In this document: positions 11,106 to 21,845 of the stretch, in pieces
Layout: the number at the start of each line of letters is the position of its first letter
Position numbering within the stretch: the first letter of the stretch is position 1
NCBI RefSeq assembly: GCF_029407905.1
Contig: NC_073643.1
Span: forward strand, 41,264,501-41,328,500
Source of the DNA: Bubalus kerabau
Lineage: Eukaryota > Chordata > Mammalia > Artiodactyla > Bovidae
Length of the DNA stretch: 64,000 nucleotides
Direction: 5' to 3'
Translations under genes and position numbers: made by a program
Notes under the pieces: generated by a model
What the model was told of the DNA's origin: nothing
Database searches by the model: none
What the model saw: the letters and a program-made list of their open reading frames with translations, nothing else

Positions 11106-11197
11106 CTGTACTGTGTTTGCTGTTGTTCAGTCACTCAGTCGTGTCCAACTCTTTGCAACCCCATGGACTGCAGCTCTCCAGGCTTCCCTGTACTGTG
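11106..11197 (-). mobile_element. Very short BovB-type 3' stub with 10-bp target-site duplication
   Basis: About 72 bases (11116-11187) of BovB 3' tail in minus orientation ('cagtcactcagtcgtgtccaactctttgcaaccccatggactgcag') are bracketed by perfect direct repeats, ctgtactgtg, at 11106-11115 and 11188-11197. The tail is shared by BovB and Bov-tA, but the text following 'gcag' fits BovB better. This is an extreme 5' truncation. Confidence 0.8.
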
Positions 11198-11383
11198 GAA
11201 AGCAGCTAATTGAGGAGCTCCCTGAAAACTTAAGAAATTTAATGTTGAATCTGAGTTTAAGTTGGTGAGCAAAGACACATATTTGTAGAATACTCCACAA
11301 CCTCTACTGCAGAAAGCAGCTCTTCGAGGCAATATATGCAAGCTTAGAAAATCTAATAACAAATCTGAGTTAATACTGGTGAG
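11191..11383. repeat. Degenerate tandem repeat, period 114 bp, two units
   Basis: The 79-bp segments 11191-11269 and 11305-11383 align without gaps at 55 of 79 positions. They start 'tactg' and end 'tggtgag', separated by 35 unrelated-looking bases. I do not recognise a family. Confidence 0.7.
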
Positions 11384-11489
11384 TTTTTGTTGTACTGTAA
11401 AATGTCCATATCCAGTTTGAATAATCTTCAACCTTGTATGACAGATGATTATGTACAAAAGGAAAATTGATCGTGCCCTGGAATGAAGG

Positions 11490-11562
11490 TGGAGAATAAA
11501 TATTTGTTATTTGTCGAATGGCTAACAGATGGACTGACAGTGAATGAATGAGTGAATGGCAG
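11490..11562 (+). repeat. L2/MIR-type 3' end
   Basis: 'gagaataaatatttgttatttgtcgaatgg' followed by 'gaatgaatgagtgaatg' matches the usual 3' terminus of L2-type LINEs. Confidence 0.45.
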
Positions 11563-11879
11563 GAGCCCTTGCTCAATTACCTTGAGGACAATAAATCTAA
11601 TGTCATTGCTACGACACTAAAAACAAAACAAACAAACAAAAAACCTACAACCACCAAAAAGAAGCTGCCAGGAAATCTGTTCTTTGCAGCAAGGATGTGC
11701 TCTATCAGAGTACAAACATCTCTTCATTCTGCAAAACCACAAGCACTTCAAAATCTGTTCTATGCTAGCACTTCTACCTCTTGAGACACTGAGGAAAGAC
11801 TCATGGTTCTCGGCACTATGTCCTCGAGCGCACTGTGAAATAAAAGCTTCTTTTGAACATGGCCTAATAATAAATTAAA

Positions 11880-12430
11880 TTACTTCTGTTACACCACAAC
11901 TAATGGAGAGAAAGCACACCGCTCAAGATGAACAATAATCTAACCCGTTAGATCTGATTTGTAACCTAATGATATTCTGGTTCTGGCAGAGGAACAAAAC
12001 AAAATCCAAGCTGTAATAACAGGCAAGGTGTGTTGTCAGCACCCTGGAGGGAGTTTTTATATCTGAAGCCTGCGGGAATTTGGAAAAGGTCCACGGTACT
12101 ATTTTTTTCCTTATCTGACTGACACAGCTGATTATACCTTTATATCAAGTCTAATAATGCATACCAGCCTTTGTTAATCAGAATATGAAAGCTAAAGTTG
12201 TGTTTTGTGGAAAAGCAAATCATCTTGCAGTACTGAAAACAAGCGTGATTGATGCTGGGGCTTCGCTGGAATTCAACTTCAGTCAAACAGAGAGCAGGTT
12301 ACGTGACCTTGAAAGAGATGGATTCCTTTTCCCACATGGCTGACCACACCCGCTCCTCAGTTTTCTGAACAAAGAACAGATACTTTATTAGTCAACTTGG
12401 CTGTTGAACAGGTCACATTTCTGTTCCAAT
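11880..12430. other. Repeat-free block, candidate conserved noncoding DNA
   Basis: There is no recognised repeat over 550 bases. The text has transcription-factor-like motifs, such as 'cctttgttaatcag' at 12169-12182 (SOX-like plus homeodomain-like). There is no open exon with splice sites. Conservation cannot be judged from one sequence. Confidence 0.3.
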
Positions 12431-12986
12431 AATATTGTATGACTGCCCCAAGAGGAAAAGAAGCATGGCAGTGGACATTAGGAAGGCTGCTTTCTTGCTC
12501 ACTGGGGTTCAGGTACACTGGGTGACATCATGATGCATAAGCTAAAGATCGGGGCCAGGATGCCCCCTATCTCTCATTGTGGGACCAGCAGCAACCGGGG
12601 TCATGGTCCACTTAAGGCAGAAGGCAGGGCAGAGAGACCAAGAAACATCATTCAAGGACACGGAAGCCCTCTACCCACATGCTTCCAGTATATCCCACAG
12701 GACGAAGTCCAGTCCAAAGTCTAGGGGACAGAAAAGTGTCCACCTACCTGGAGGCAGAGCAGAGTCATTCAGCCAAGGGGCTGCAAGGGCAATGACAGGA
12801 AGGGAGCATCCAGTCTGCACAACCATCAGTTCTGCCCACACACAATAATCAGATCTGCACAATTCATCTGAGCTTGCCCTCCCGCTGACAGCCTCTCATT
12901 TTCCACCACAGGTACATGGGAATAGGCTAAGAGGCCGTGGGACTCAGGAATAATCCATTCATTGGCTGACAGGTGCCATTCAGATC

Positions 12987-12990
<4 letters not shown>
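12431..12990. other. Single-copy stretch
   Basis: GC-richer than its surroundings, with short frames at 12530-12848 on both strands. No recognised domain or repeat. Confidence 0.3.

Positions 12991-12991
<1 letters not shown>

Positions 12992-13018
<27 letters not shown>
12992..13018. repeat. (TC)n microsatellite
   Basis: A pure dinucleotide run of 27 bases. Confidence 0.97.
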
Positions 13019-14190
13019 GGTGTTCACTTGGTGATAGAACCCTAAAGTAATATAGTCCACAAAAGCAACTTCAACTGCTCTATTTATAGTCCTTCTTGGT
13101 GACTAGATTTCTTTGTCCTTGAATTCCCTATAATACATCATAAAAAATGCCCACTCATTCCAATTAGCTTCAGTGGCTCTGTCACTTGCCAGTATGGTCT
13201 GTAAAGAGGCCACAGTGGCAACAACAGAATTTCTATCTAGACAGTGATGACAGGAGAAATCTGTCCAAAGCGTTGAGTCTAGGAATGGGCCCCCAGACCC
13301 AGAAACTTGTCTTCTAGCACAGATTGTAAAATTAGCACATCACTGTTTTTACTGAGGGTATGTGTCTCAAAGGAGATTGGGACTAATGGAATTTTTTTTT
13401 TCTCTACAAATATTAAGTGAAGATTCCCTTTAGCAATGTCACTGCCTTTGAGGAGCCCCCTAAAAAGAAATCACTCCCTTTGGCTTATTATTTGTTTTTC
13501 ATCCATCCCTCTCTCATCTCTCCTTCTTTGGGAATCTTGGTATTTCTTTGTAACCTTTCAAGCGAATGATCTCCAGATCAATACTTGCAGCTGTGCACTC
13601 AAATCCAAAATTTCCCCACCTGTGGACCACTTCTTCCTGGATAGCCTACTTTCCCCCTGAACGCACTCTGGGTCTGGAACTGAATTGACCAGCCACCTAC
13701 ACAATCCTCTACCACTGCCCATATGTTCTTTATCAACGGTATTTTCTTCCTTTCTCCTGCATCTCCTACTGAGCACACTTTTGGGCTCCAACATGCCATT
13801 AGGGGCAGATACCACTGGCTACATCACCACATTCCAGGAACCTCTTTTGTAGCTATGAGATGGGCAGGAGATTCAATCCCAAGCAGAAGGGACCCAAGGT
13901 GGAATGTTCAATGGGGCTTCTGGAGAAGGTCTGACTTCCTGACAGGAAGATAACTGTGGAAAGAAACTGTTCTTTTTCTGATATTCTCCCAGGCATTGTA
14001 TTGAAATCATGAGAGGACAGTGCATCAAGGTCTCTGTATTTGATCAAAATGCTTCCCTAGTCCTCAACTGTCAAATGAACAAAACCTGAACTCCTGAGGT
14101 CAGTATTAAAATGCCTTCATTATCCGGGGCACATCTATCTTGCCAGCTGATGTCTTTCTATTTCCCTTCACATCAGTTGGGAGTAATTAT
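13019..14190. other. Single-copy stretch, no gene recognised
   Basis: Nearly 1.2 kb with no recognised repeat. Frames of up to 85 codons (13558-13815 minus, 13723-13953 plus) overlap on both strands and lack features. Confidence 0.35.
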
Positions 14191-14194
14191 ATGA

Positions 14195-14380
14195 CTAACC
14201 ACTGGTACTGGGAGCTTACGATGCACCAAACGGCCTGCTAAACACACTACATACAGTATTTACTAACTTACGCCATACAACCCAAGGTGGTCAGTGTTAC
14301 CACACCCGTAACACAAATCAAAGGACGAGAACTCAATGCAAGTTTCTCTCCATAAAGCCCATACTTTTCAACCATTGTTT
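14195..14380 (-). repeat. MIR SINE
   Basis: Minus-orientation MIR: 'gggagcttacgatgcaccaaacggcctgctaaac', then 'catacaacccaaggtggtcagtgttaccac' and 'acacaaatcaaaggacgagaac'. Confidence 0.6.
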
Positions 14381-14545
14381 CCTGGGTACCTTCTATGTAG
14401 ACACGAACACATCCTATCATTTCCACAACCAGATCCTACTCCTTTAGACCACTCCCTCTGGGTTTAGCTCAAAAAGCCACATCACAAAGGTGAAAGTCAC
14501 TTCCTCTCACAAGATGTTGCAAAACCATAAGCAACTGCTTTTTCC

Positions 14546-15087
14546 TTTGATAAAAAGAGACCTTGATGACCAACCTAGACAGCGTATTAAAAAGCAGAGA
14601 CATTACTTTGCCAACAAATGTCCATCTAGTCAAGGCTACGGTTTTTCCAGTAGTCATATATGGATGTGAGAGTTGGACTGTGAAGAAAGCTGAGCGCCGA
14701 AGAATTGATGTTTTTGAACTGTGATGCTGGAGAAGACTCTTGAGAGTCCCTTGGACTGCAAGGAGATCCAGCCAGTCCATTCTGAAGGAGATCAGCCCCA
14801 GGTGTTCATTAGAAAAACTGATGTTGAAGCTGAAACTCCAATACTTTGGCGACCTGATGCAAAGAGCTGACTCGTTTGAAAAGCCCCTGATGCTGGGAAA
14901 GACTGAGGGCAGGAGGAGAAGGGGACGACAGAGGATGAGATGGTTGGATGGCATCACCTACCCAACGGACATGAGTTTGGATAAACTCCGGGAGTTGGTG
15001 ATGGACAGTGAGGCCTGGCGTTCTGTGGTTCAAGGGGTTGCAAAGAGTCGGACACGACTGAGTGAACTGAACTGAATTTGACAAAAA
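14546..15087 (+). mobile_element. BovB LINE 3' part, with imperfect target-site duplication
   Basis: Plus-orientation BovB (14557-15076) from the 'gatgaccaacctagacag' region of ORF2 to the 'gactgagtgaactgaactgaa' tail. Flanking repeats tttgataaaaa (14546-14556) and tttgacaaaaa (15077-15087) differ at one base. A C-terminal ORF2 frame of 111 codons (14740-15075) survives, with the basic RRRRGRQRMRW motif. Stops and the truncation make it non-functional. Confidence 0.93.
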
Positions 15088-15234
15088 ATGCAATCAGTTT
15101 TCTCTTTTCCCTTTATAGCCTTCAGTCCTATACCTTACACCAAATTTGAGGCTGCAAGCTCCTGACTACAGTCTGATCAGCTATACATTCATTCTGTAAT
15201 ATCCCCGCCCCCCAGGATAGTAAGAAGATATGAC

Positions 15235-15402
15235 ATTAATTGAGTCTTTCCTATGCAGAAGATAATGCTTTACACATTCTTTTATTTATTCCTGTGATAT
15301 CTTTACAAATTCTATTATCCTCATCTCTATAGGGTAGGCAACAAGGTGTGGCAAGGTAGAGTTACCTGCCTAAGGTTATACATCTAATGGAATAAAAAAA
15401 AT
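15235..15402 (-). repeat. MIR SINE
   Basis: Minus-orientation MIR: 'ttgagtctttcctatgcagaagataatgctttacacattc', 'attatcctcatctctatagg', 'agttacctgcctaaggttatacatctaatgg', 'caaacccaag'. Confidence 0.65.
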
Positions 15403-15869
15403 TCAAACCCAAGAGGTTCCAGAAGAAATAACTTTTTTTAAGTTAATATTATATTAACAGTCCAGTTTTCATTAACTAAGATAACAAAAGATCTAACTCA
15501 AACCACTTGGATCAAAAGGCTCCATTAGGAGAGGAATCAAGTTTAAAAGCCTTTTTCATGGGGCCAGATATGAAAAACAGGCTTGGATTTGAAGATAACC
15601 TTCACTGGGATACCTTAGCCAATTTCTGTGTGGGAGGGCAAGAAAGGGCGGAGTTTAATTCAATGTTATCTAGGCCAACAAACCTGTGTTCAGTGTTCTA
15701 TATGTTCCAATGATTGTCGGCCTCATTTTGTGTGTTTCGTGAAAAACAGCAGTCTGTGTTACATAATTAAATCTGCTCTAAGATCCAATACTGCATTATG
15801 GAATTTAAATGACTTACATTCAAAGAAATCAATTCCCGCCAGAGAACATTATGATGAGGTTGATAACCT
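15403..15869. other. Single-copy stretch
   Basis: No gene or repeat is recognised. Confidence 0.35.
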
Positions 15870-16020
15870 GTATTAGGGATTCCCAAATCAAACCAAGGGA
15901 CCACCTGCATACAAATTTTCTGGATGCTTGGGGCGGGGGGACAGATTTCATAGTTGTGGAATAGGGGAGGGGTGTCACTTACAAAGGTCCCCAGGGGTGC
16001 ACAACTTGAGAACTCCTGGA
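15870..16020. repeat. Possible hAT-type relic
   Basis: The segment from 'ggattcccaaatca' to 'cacaacttgagaactcctgg' recalls short hAT elements that begin and end around 'ggttctcaa'. The terminal match is poor. Confidence 0.25.
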
Positions 16021-16588
16021 ATTCTAGTTTACTCGACACCTAAACCACTAACACTTTTGTCCCTTACTTGCTTGAAAATAGCTGTGCAGGAAAAAAAAAA
16101 AAAGATCAGTGGATTCTCTTATTGGTTTTGGCTTTTGTCTCCAGCAACTACAGTTTTGAAAAGCTCCTGACAAGGGTTATCATGTGTCCTGCATATTTGG
16201 TTACATCTACACAAAAGCCCTGACCCTGAAGAATCTACTCTGAGTTCCGGTAACACGTGCTAAGAGTTGATTGTATTCAGATATCAGGACGCTGCCTGGA
16301 TTACATAACCTCAGGGAGCACATTCTGAGGAAAGCAGGCTTGCCTTTCAATAATCTGATAAACAGGTGCTAATAGAAGCAAGTGCTGACCACCTAAGCCT
16401 GTGCACCTTTGCTGAACCATATGTCAGAGTGTTCCTGGCTCCACACAAGATCAAAACTGCATTCTCAGTCATTCTCTAAGCCACTTGCAGGGAAAGAAAG
16501 AAAGAAAGAGCTTTGCTTGTAAGAATGGCATGAACAGTCTCAATATGTGGTTCAGAGTTTGAAAGAGTAAATCTCATCCCAATAACAT
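16021..16588. other. Single-copy stretch with (GAAA)n
   Basis: No gene is recognised. A short (GAAA)n run lies at 16492-16509, and an A-run at 16091-16104. Confidence 0.4.
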
Positions 16589-16589
16589 T

Positions 16590-16750
16590 CAAATATACAC
16601 ATATAAACATACATGTACACACACACATATTTACACGCACATCTGGTCTGTTATCAATATAGCAGAAACTAACACTATAACAGCACTATAAAGCGACTAT
16701 ACTCCAATAAAAACTAATTTAAAATAAAACAAAATAATAAAAATAAATTA
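16590..16750 (+). mobile_element. L1 LINE 3' terminus
   Basis: 'atagcagaaactaacactataacagcactataaagcgactatactccaataaaaac' at 16658-16713 is the standard L1 3' end, followed by an AAAT-rich tail. The left boundary is uncertain. Confidence 0.7.
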
Positions 16751-18985
16751 AAACATACGTTAATAAAGTTAAAACCTCTGGGACTTATATTGATTAACAC
16801 CTGTGACAGAGAAGTGACCAAGATTAAGAGATAGTCGCCAGCTCCTAAATCATGACAAGCAGCATGGAGAGAGGATAAAAAGAAAAACCCACACCTCTAG
16901 AGGTCAAACCTAAGTTCTGAAAATGACCCTGGCACAGTTAACACACGTTTCTCCCAGGGCCTGAGGAGAAGCAAACGTGAGTAACGACAAGTAACTCTAA
17001 TTAAACTCTCCATCTGCTTATGAGCCTGATGAACTTCAAAACGAACTTGCTCACTACGTCAGGGTCTCTCTAAGCAGTAATCCTTTCTTATTAATCTTTG
17101 ACAAACTATTAAATTTCCCATTTTCCCACTGACCAATGGTAGAATGCCCTCTCGCTCTCTGTGATTTATAAGGAGTCTCAGAAATCAGAAAGTGATATAC
17201 AGCTCATGCCATTCATTTTAACAGGAATTTGAATGGCTTCTCTTTTTCTTTTTCAAAACACAATATCCTGAATTGTCCACTCCAAGCAGGCGATAAATAA
17301 CTTGGGTGCAGAAAAAGAAGAATTTTTAAAAGCAAGATAAAGGGGATGATCCTGTATTCTCTCTTTATGAAGTGATAAAAGCTGTGGTCCCGCTGTGTCT
17401 CCACCTGCAAAACTCCTGTTAAACCTAATAGAACTCAGGGTACATAAGCCGCTGAGGATGAAACCTAATTTCCATCTCGGTTCATTCAATTTCCTAAAAT
17501 TACATCAACAGCAAAAAATCAGATAGATGGTGGATGCTGGTTTTATGCTTCTAATAAGTAAAACTCTATTTTAGTATTTAAAGAATAATTACCTCTCTCT
17601 GATTCAGCCGGGGCTCATGGAAAACTATTTTCTCACCTCCTCTCCCTTCATTAGGCCATGAACATAACCAACACAACCCACTAACTATTCAATCATATTT
17701 TTAAAATCATTTAAGGACAAAAAAAAAGAGATACTCATTAAGATGCACTGTAAATCCAGAAGCACAAAAATCACAAGAATTTCCACGACTCAGAAATCAA
17801 AGGGACTTAATCATTAAATTCAATTTTCCACTCGTTGCATCTTAAATGAGTCCCAGAACAGACAGGGCATATGTATTTAGAACTTGGAAGAGGAGGATGG
17901 CGAAACAAAGTCTTAAACCCATCCGCTGCAAATAGGCTTTGATTTATTCTGGAAGGAGATTGCCCACATGCACTTGTTCTGACAGATGGACACATTCACT
18001 AACTTTAGAAACCCAACTTTGTTTCTACCCAACACCACTATTGCCCACAAAGTCCACTCCAAGATTATTCAATCAAGTGTTCTTGCTATAATTGGATTTT
18101 CTCTCTCTCCCTGCCTCCCTCCCTCCTGAAAGAACAAAATGGTAATGCTGAAGTATCACTGAAGTTGTCCCTGTCCCATGAACACAGGCTAAAGATTGAA
18201 TGCAAACCCTACTAGACACCCAGGCACATAACACCATACTTAGCACATTTGATACTTGTTGTCCATTCAAAAAAAAAAAAAAGTAGGTCCAAAAGTCTAT
18301 TCTAGAACTTTAGCAATCATCCCACCAAATCTTCTCACTATGCATCAAAATCTGCAAAATGGTCTGTGGTCTCTTCTGAAATGGCAAACAGAAAATAAGA
18401 TTGACGGCTTAATAGAAAACACAGTTCCACAAGGTAAAAACAAAAGGTCATGTCACACTTTGCAAAGCGTAACATTTGTAAATTCATTTCCCCCTCTTTT
18501 GTCTATCCAACACCTACCATTCACAAGAAAGTACACATTAAAATGAAAAAAGCCTGAGTTTTCCTCTAGTACGAATGACTAGAGAACACTGCTTCTAGAA
18601 AATAGAAAATACATCATGAGGTGTAATTGCAGCTTGTACCATTACACTTCCTAGTGGGGTGGCTCATCTGGGGACCAAATCTGTGACACCCTTTAGAAGA
18701 GACTTCATGACTTTCTGGGCTCTGTTAATTACCCCAACCCAGAAAACAGTCCTCAAAGGACAAGATTTAATATCATCCGTGGGTAACTCATACCATGGGG
18801 CCACTTGTGTGTGTGTGTTTTTTTCCCCTCTCCTTTTTGCAGGAAAAGTAGACTTGGGATTTTCTTTAAGATGAAATTTATTATGGATATAGTTGGTGGC
18901 TTTTCACTTTTTAGCATATTTAAGAAACAGAAAAACAGAGGAGAAACAAACACACAGGCCACAGCTCAACCCTAGAAAGCATCCT
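16751..18985. other. 2.2-kb block without recognised repeats
   Basis: Only an A-run at 18269-18281 and a pyrimidine tract at 18103-18125 stand out. Frames are short and lie on both strands. AT-rich motif clusters (for example 'tattaatctttgacaaactattaaat' at 17090-17115) would fit regulatory DNA, but nothing here proves it. Confidence 0.35.
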
Positions 18986-18989
18986 TATA

Positions 18990-19203
18990 GCCGGGCTTCT
19001 CAACTTCCTCACTAGGGACAATTCAAGCCAGATGCTTCCTTGCTGCGGGAGGCTGTTGTGTACCATGTGGCTGTATAGGATCTCAGGCCTCAATCCATTA
19101 GATGTTGGTAGCCCCAGCCCTGTCAGAACAACCAGAAATGTCTCTAGACATTGTCAATCGTCATCCTGGAGAGAAAATGGCCCCAGTTGACAACCAAGGC
19201 TTT
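18990..19203 (-). mobile_element. MER20 (hAT-Charlie) DNA transposon
   Basis: Minus orientation. It starts 'ccgggcttctcaacttcctcactagggacaatt' and contains 'ttgctgcgggaggctgt', 'aacaaccagaaatgtctctagacattgtcaa' and 'ggccccagttgacaaccaagg'. The order and length (about 210 bases) fit the complete short element. It is noncoding. Confidence 0.85.
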
Positions 19204-20046
19204 AGAGTGATAGTCCCTTTTAACATTACTTAGGCCACTCCTAGCATTGCTGAGCAGTATTTGCAGGTCTATCCAGTCTCTGGATATCCAATGCCTCCGC
19301 CGCCATCACCAAATACACGGGGTGCCAAAAACAGCATCAGACCTATCTTTACCCAAATGATCTGCCAAACTCTTCACAGTGTGTGCTAACAAAAAACTGA
19401 ACCCCCCCCCCCAAAAGGCAAATGCCAAGAGATATGTAGCCTTCATACATCAGGAAAGAGGGAGATTCTAGGCTTCAAAACTGCTGCTTTGGTAAATGCC
19501 TGATGCTATGAGACCCATTTTTAAAAGCTGGGGAGAGGAAGCCACAAAGAAACGAAAAAGTCAAAGTACATTTACAACATCTTTTCATCTTTTTGATGTA
19601 TCAATAAAGATTTTTTTGACAGGAAAAAAAAAAAAAAAAAGTCAGTAACTCCTGCAGTAAAAATAAAGAATGAGCATACAAGAAAGTAAAGCTGACCATC
19701 AGCACTTTTAAACCACCCTTCAACAAAAAGGCACTGTTGACCAGGTTTATTTTAACCCCTCGGCAGAAGAGGTTGCTGGGAACAGTCTACCACATGGTAC
19801 CATTGGGATAAAGATGGTTGTAATATCTGTTGGGAGATATTAAAGCAAACCACATCTGACTAGGACATGAGATTACCCTCCTTCCCCAACATACTGAGTT
19901 ATTCAGGTGACAGAACTCAGAGCCCAGTGAAAAGAATGCTTAATCTAGTTCTAATCATTAACCCGAGAATGCACCACAAAGTCAGAATCCTCCTAATAAG
20001 AAATGTAGTCTGGGAAGTAAATCTTTCTGTATCAAACCTCAAACGA
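19204..20046. other. Single-copy stretch with C-run and A-run
   Basis: A homopolymeric C tract at 19402-19413 and an 18-A tract at 19624-19640. No gene is recognised. Confidence 0.4.
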
Positions 20047-20047
20047 C

Positions 20048-20262
20048 AATGGTGGGACTTCCCTGGAGGTCCACTGGCTAAGATTCAGTTCTCTCAATGC
20101 AGCGGGACCAGGTTCAATCCCTGGTCAGGGAACTGGATTCCACGTGTTGTAACTACGAGTTCACACGGCACAACTAAAGATCCCACTTGCCTCAACAAAT
20201 ATCATGCCACAACTAAGACTCAGTGCAGCCAAGTAAATAAATTAAAAAAAAAATTTTAATGG
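20048..20262 (+). mobile_element. CHR-type tRNA-Glu SINE
   Basis: Starts 'gtgggacttccctggaggtccactggc', with B-box 'aggttcaatccctggtcaggg', then the 'cacaactaaagatcccac' and 'gccacaactaagactcagtgcagcc' repeats typical of CHR SINEs, and an A-rich tail at 20230-20260. Confidence 0.85.
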
Positions 20263-20988
20263 CAATGGCAACGTGGGAGTAATCCAAAGATACCTTTTAT
20301 AGTGAGCTGGCCAGGAATAATTAACACTACTCCCCTTCTCTCGTGTGCAAGATGCTAGAAAACTAATACACAGGACAAGGTTAAAGGTTCTTACAGAAAG
20401 TTCATGGGAAATTAAGTGACCGAACACTTTTTCCTAAGGGCCCTGGACACTGTTCTTATTCTTCAAACCTGTATTCTAAATTCTCCATGAATGAATGTGG
20501 TCTTGGTTGTACAATGCCTTTTCCAGAACTTCCCACTGAACCATAAATCAACTCCAAGGGAAAGGTAGTGATTAATACAGTAAATGGATCCAGCCATGGC
20601 AGATTTTTCATACCTGACAGTTACATCCTAGAGGAAGTAAAAAAAGACCCTAGTGTTGCTACTGTTAACTTCCCAAATGCTTGGTGATTATTCTAACAGA
20701 TCAAGAAGATCTAAGACAAATAGATATTTTGAATCCTCTGGAGAAGAAATGACTTACCGGCACCAAGAAGCCACTCCCAGACATCATATCACCAGTGAAG
20801 AAAGCCTAGCTGGCCCAATGGATATTCACACTGCCACACTGTTCTTGTACAAAATCAATATTCAGGAAGCAATAAGAAAAATCTTTTCAGGAAAAACAGC
20901 TCGTCAACTGTTCAATAAAACATGAACATAAATTGAAAAGGTACTGTTGAGTTGCAGCAGCCTCAGAGATAGGCTTCCAACATACATT
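20263..20988. other. Single-copy stretch
   Basis: No repeat or gene is recognised. A 90-codon frame at 20653-20925 has no domain signature. Confidence 0.35.
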
Positions 20989-20989
20989 C

Positions 20990-21235
20990 TAGAACCATAT
21001 TATCCAATACGGTGGCCACAAGCCACCTATGGCCAATTAGGCACTTGAAATGCGGCTTAGTCCAAATTGAGGTGTCATTACAGTGCTAGATACACACTGG
21101 ACTTCCAAGACTTAGCAGGAGAAAGAATGTAAAACATCTCACGGATAATTTTTTGATCAATCATATGTTGAAATGATAGTACTTCGGAAATACTGGGTTG
21201 AATAAAATATACTATTATACTTAATTTCACTTTTT
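20990..21235. mobile_element. hAT-type nonautonomous DNA transposon relic
   Basis: 'ccatattatccaatacggtggccacaagccacctatggccaattaggcacttgaaatgcgg' at 20996-21056 is a familiar terminal segment of a mammalian hAT-like MER family. 'agatacacactggacttccaagacttagcaggagaaagaatgtaaaacatctc' follows in the expected order. The exact family is not assigned. Confidence 0.65.
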
Positions 21236-21253
21236 TTTCCTTTTTCCTTTTCT

Positions 21254-21589
21254 AATGAAGTCACTTGGACTGCAAGGAGATTCAACCAATCCTAAAGGAG
21301 ATCAGTCCTGAGTGTTCATTGGAAGGACTGATGTTGAAGCTGAAACTCCAATACTTTGGCCAGCTCATGCAAAGAGCTAACTCATTTGAAAAGGCCCTGA
21401 TGCTGGGAAAGATAGAGAGCAGGAGGAGAAGGGGACGACAGAGGATGAGATGGTTGGATGGCGTCACCGACTCAATGGACATGAGTTTGGGTAAACTCCA
21501 GGAGTCGGTGATGGACAAGGAAGCCTGGCGTGCTGGGGTCCATGGGGTCACAAAGAGTTGGACACGACTCTGTACTGAATGAAATCACT
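21254..21589 (+). mobile_element. BovB LINE 3' fragment with imperfect target-site duplication
   Basis: 312 bases of BovB ORF2 C-terminus and tail (21266-21577), plus orientation. They are flanked by aatgaagtcact (21254-21265) and aatgaaatcact (21578-21589), which differ by one base. A 105-codon remnant with RRRRGRQRMRW is present. The 3' tail has lost the usual ctgaa repeats. Confidence 0.92.
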
Positions 21590-21660
21590 AGAAAATTTAA
21601 ATTACAAGTGTGACTCAATTTATGGTTCCCATGAGATTCCTAATGGAAGCACTGTTCTAC

Positions 21661-21845
21661 AATGGGAGTTGGCAAACTTTCTGTCAGGGCCCGACAGTAA
21701 ATATTTTAGACTCTGTCTCTGTGTACGGTGCCAAAGCAGCATGGACACCATATAAACAAGTGCGTACAGCTGTGTCCCAGTGACATTTTATTTGCAAACA
21801 AGGCAGATGAATCTGGCCTGTGAGCCCCAGTTTGCCTCCTTCTCA
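21661..21845 (+). mobile_element. hAT-type element (same family as 35860-36062)
   Basis: 'gggagttggcaaactttctgtcagggcccgacagtaaatattttagactctgt', 'agctgtgtcccagtgacattttatttgcaaac', 'gaatctggcctgtgagccccagtttgcc'. The ends are near-inverted ('ttggcaaac' against 'gtttgcc'). It is a noncoding MER element. Confidence 0.75.

Noticed and set aside
14469..14957. 162-codon minus-strand frame as a gene
   Set aside because: It is the antisense of a BovB copy. The same peptide text appears antisense to other BovB copies.
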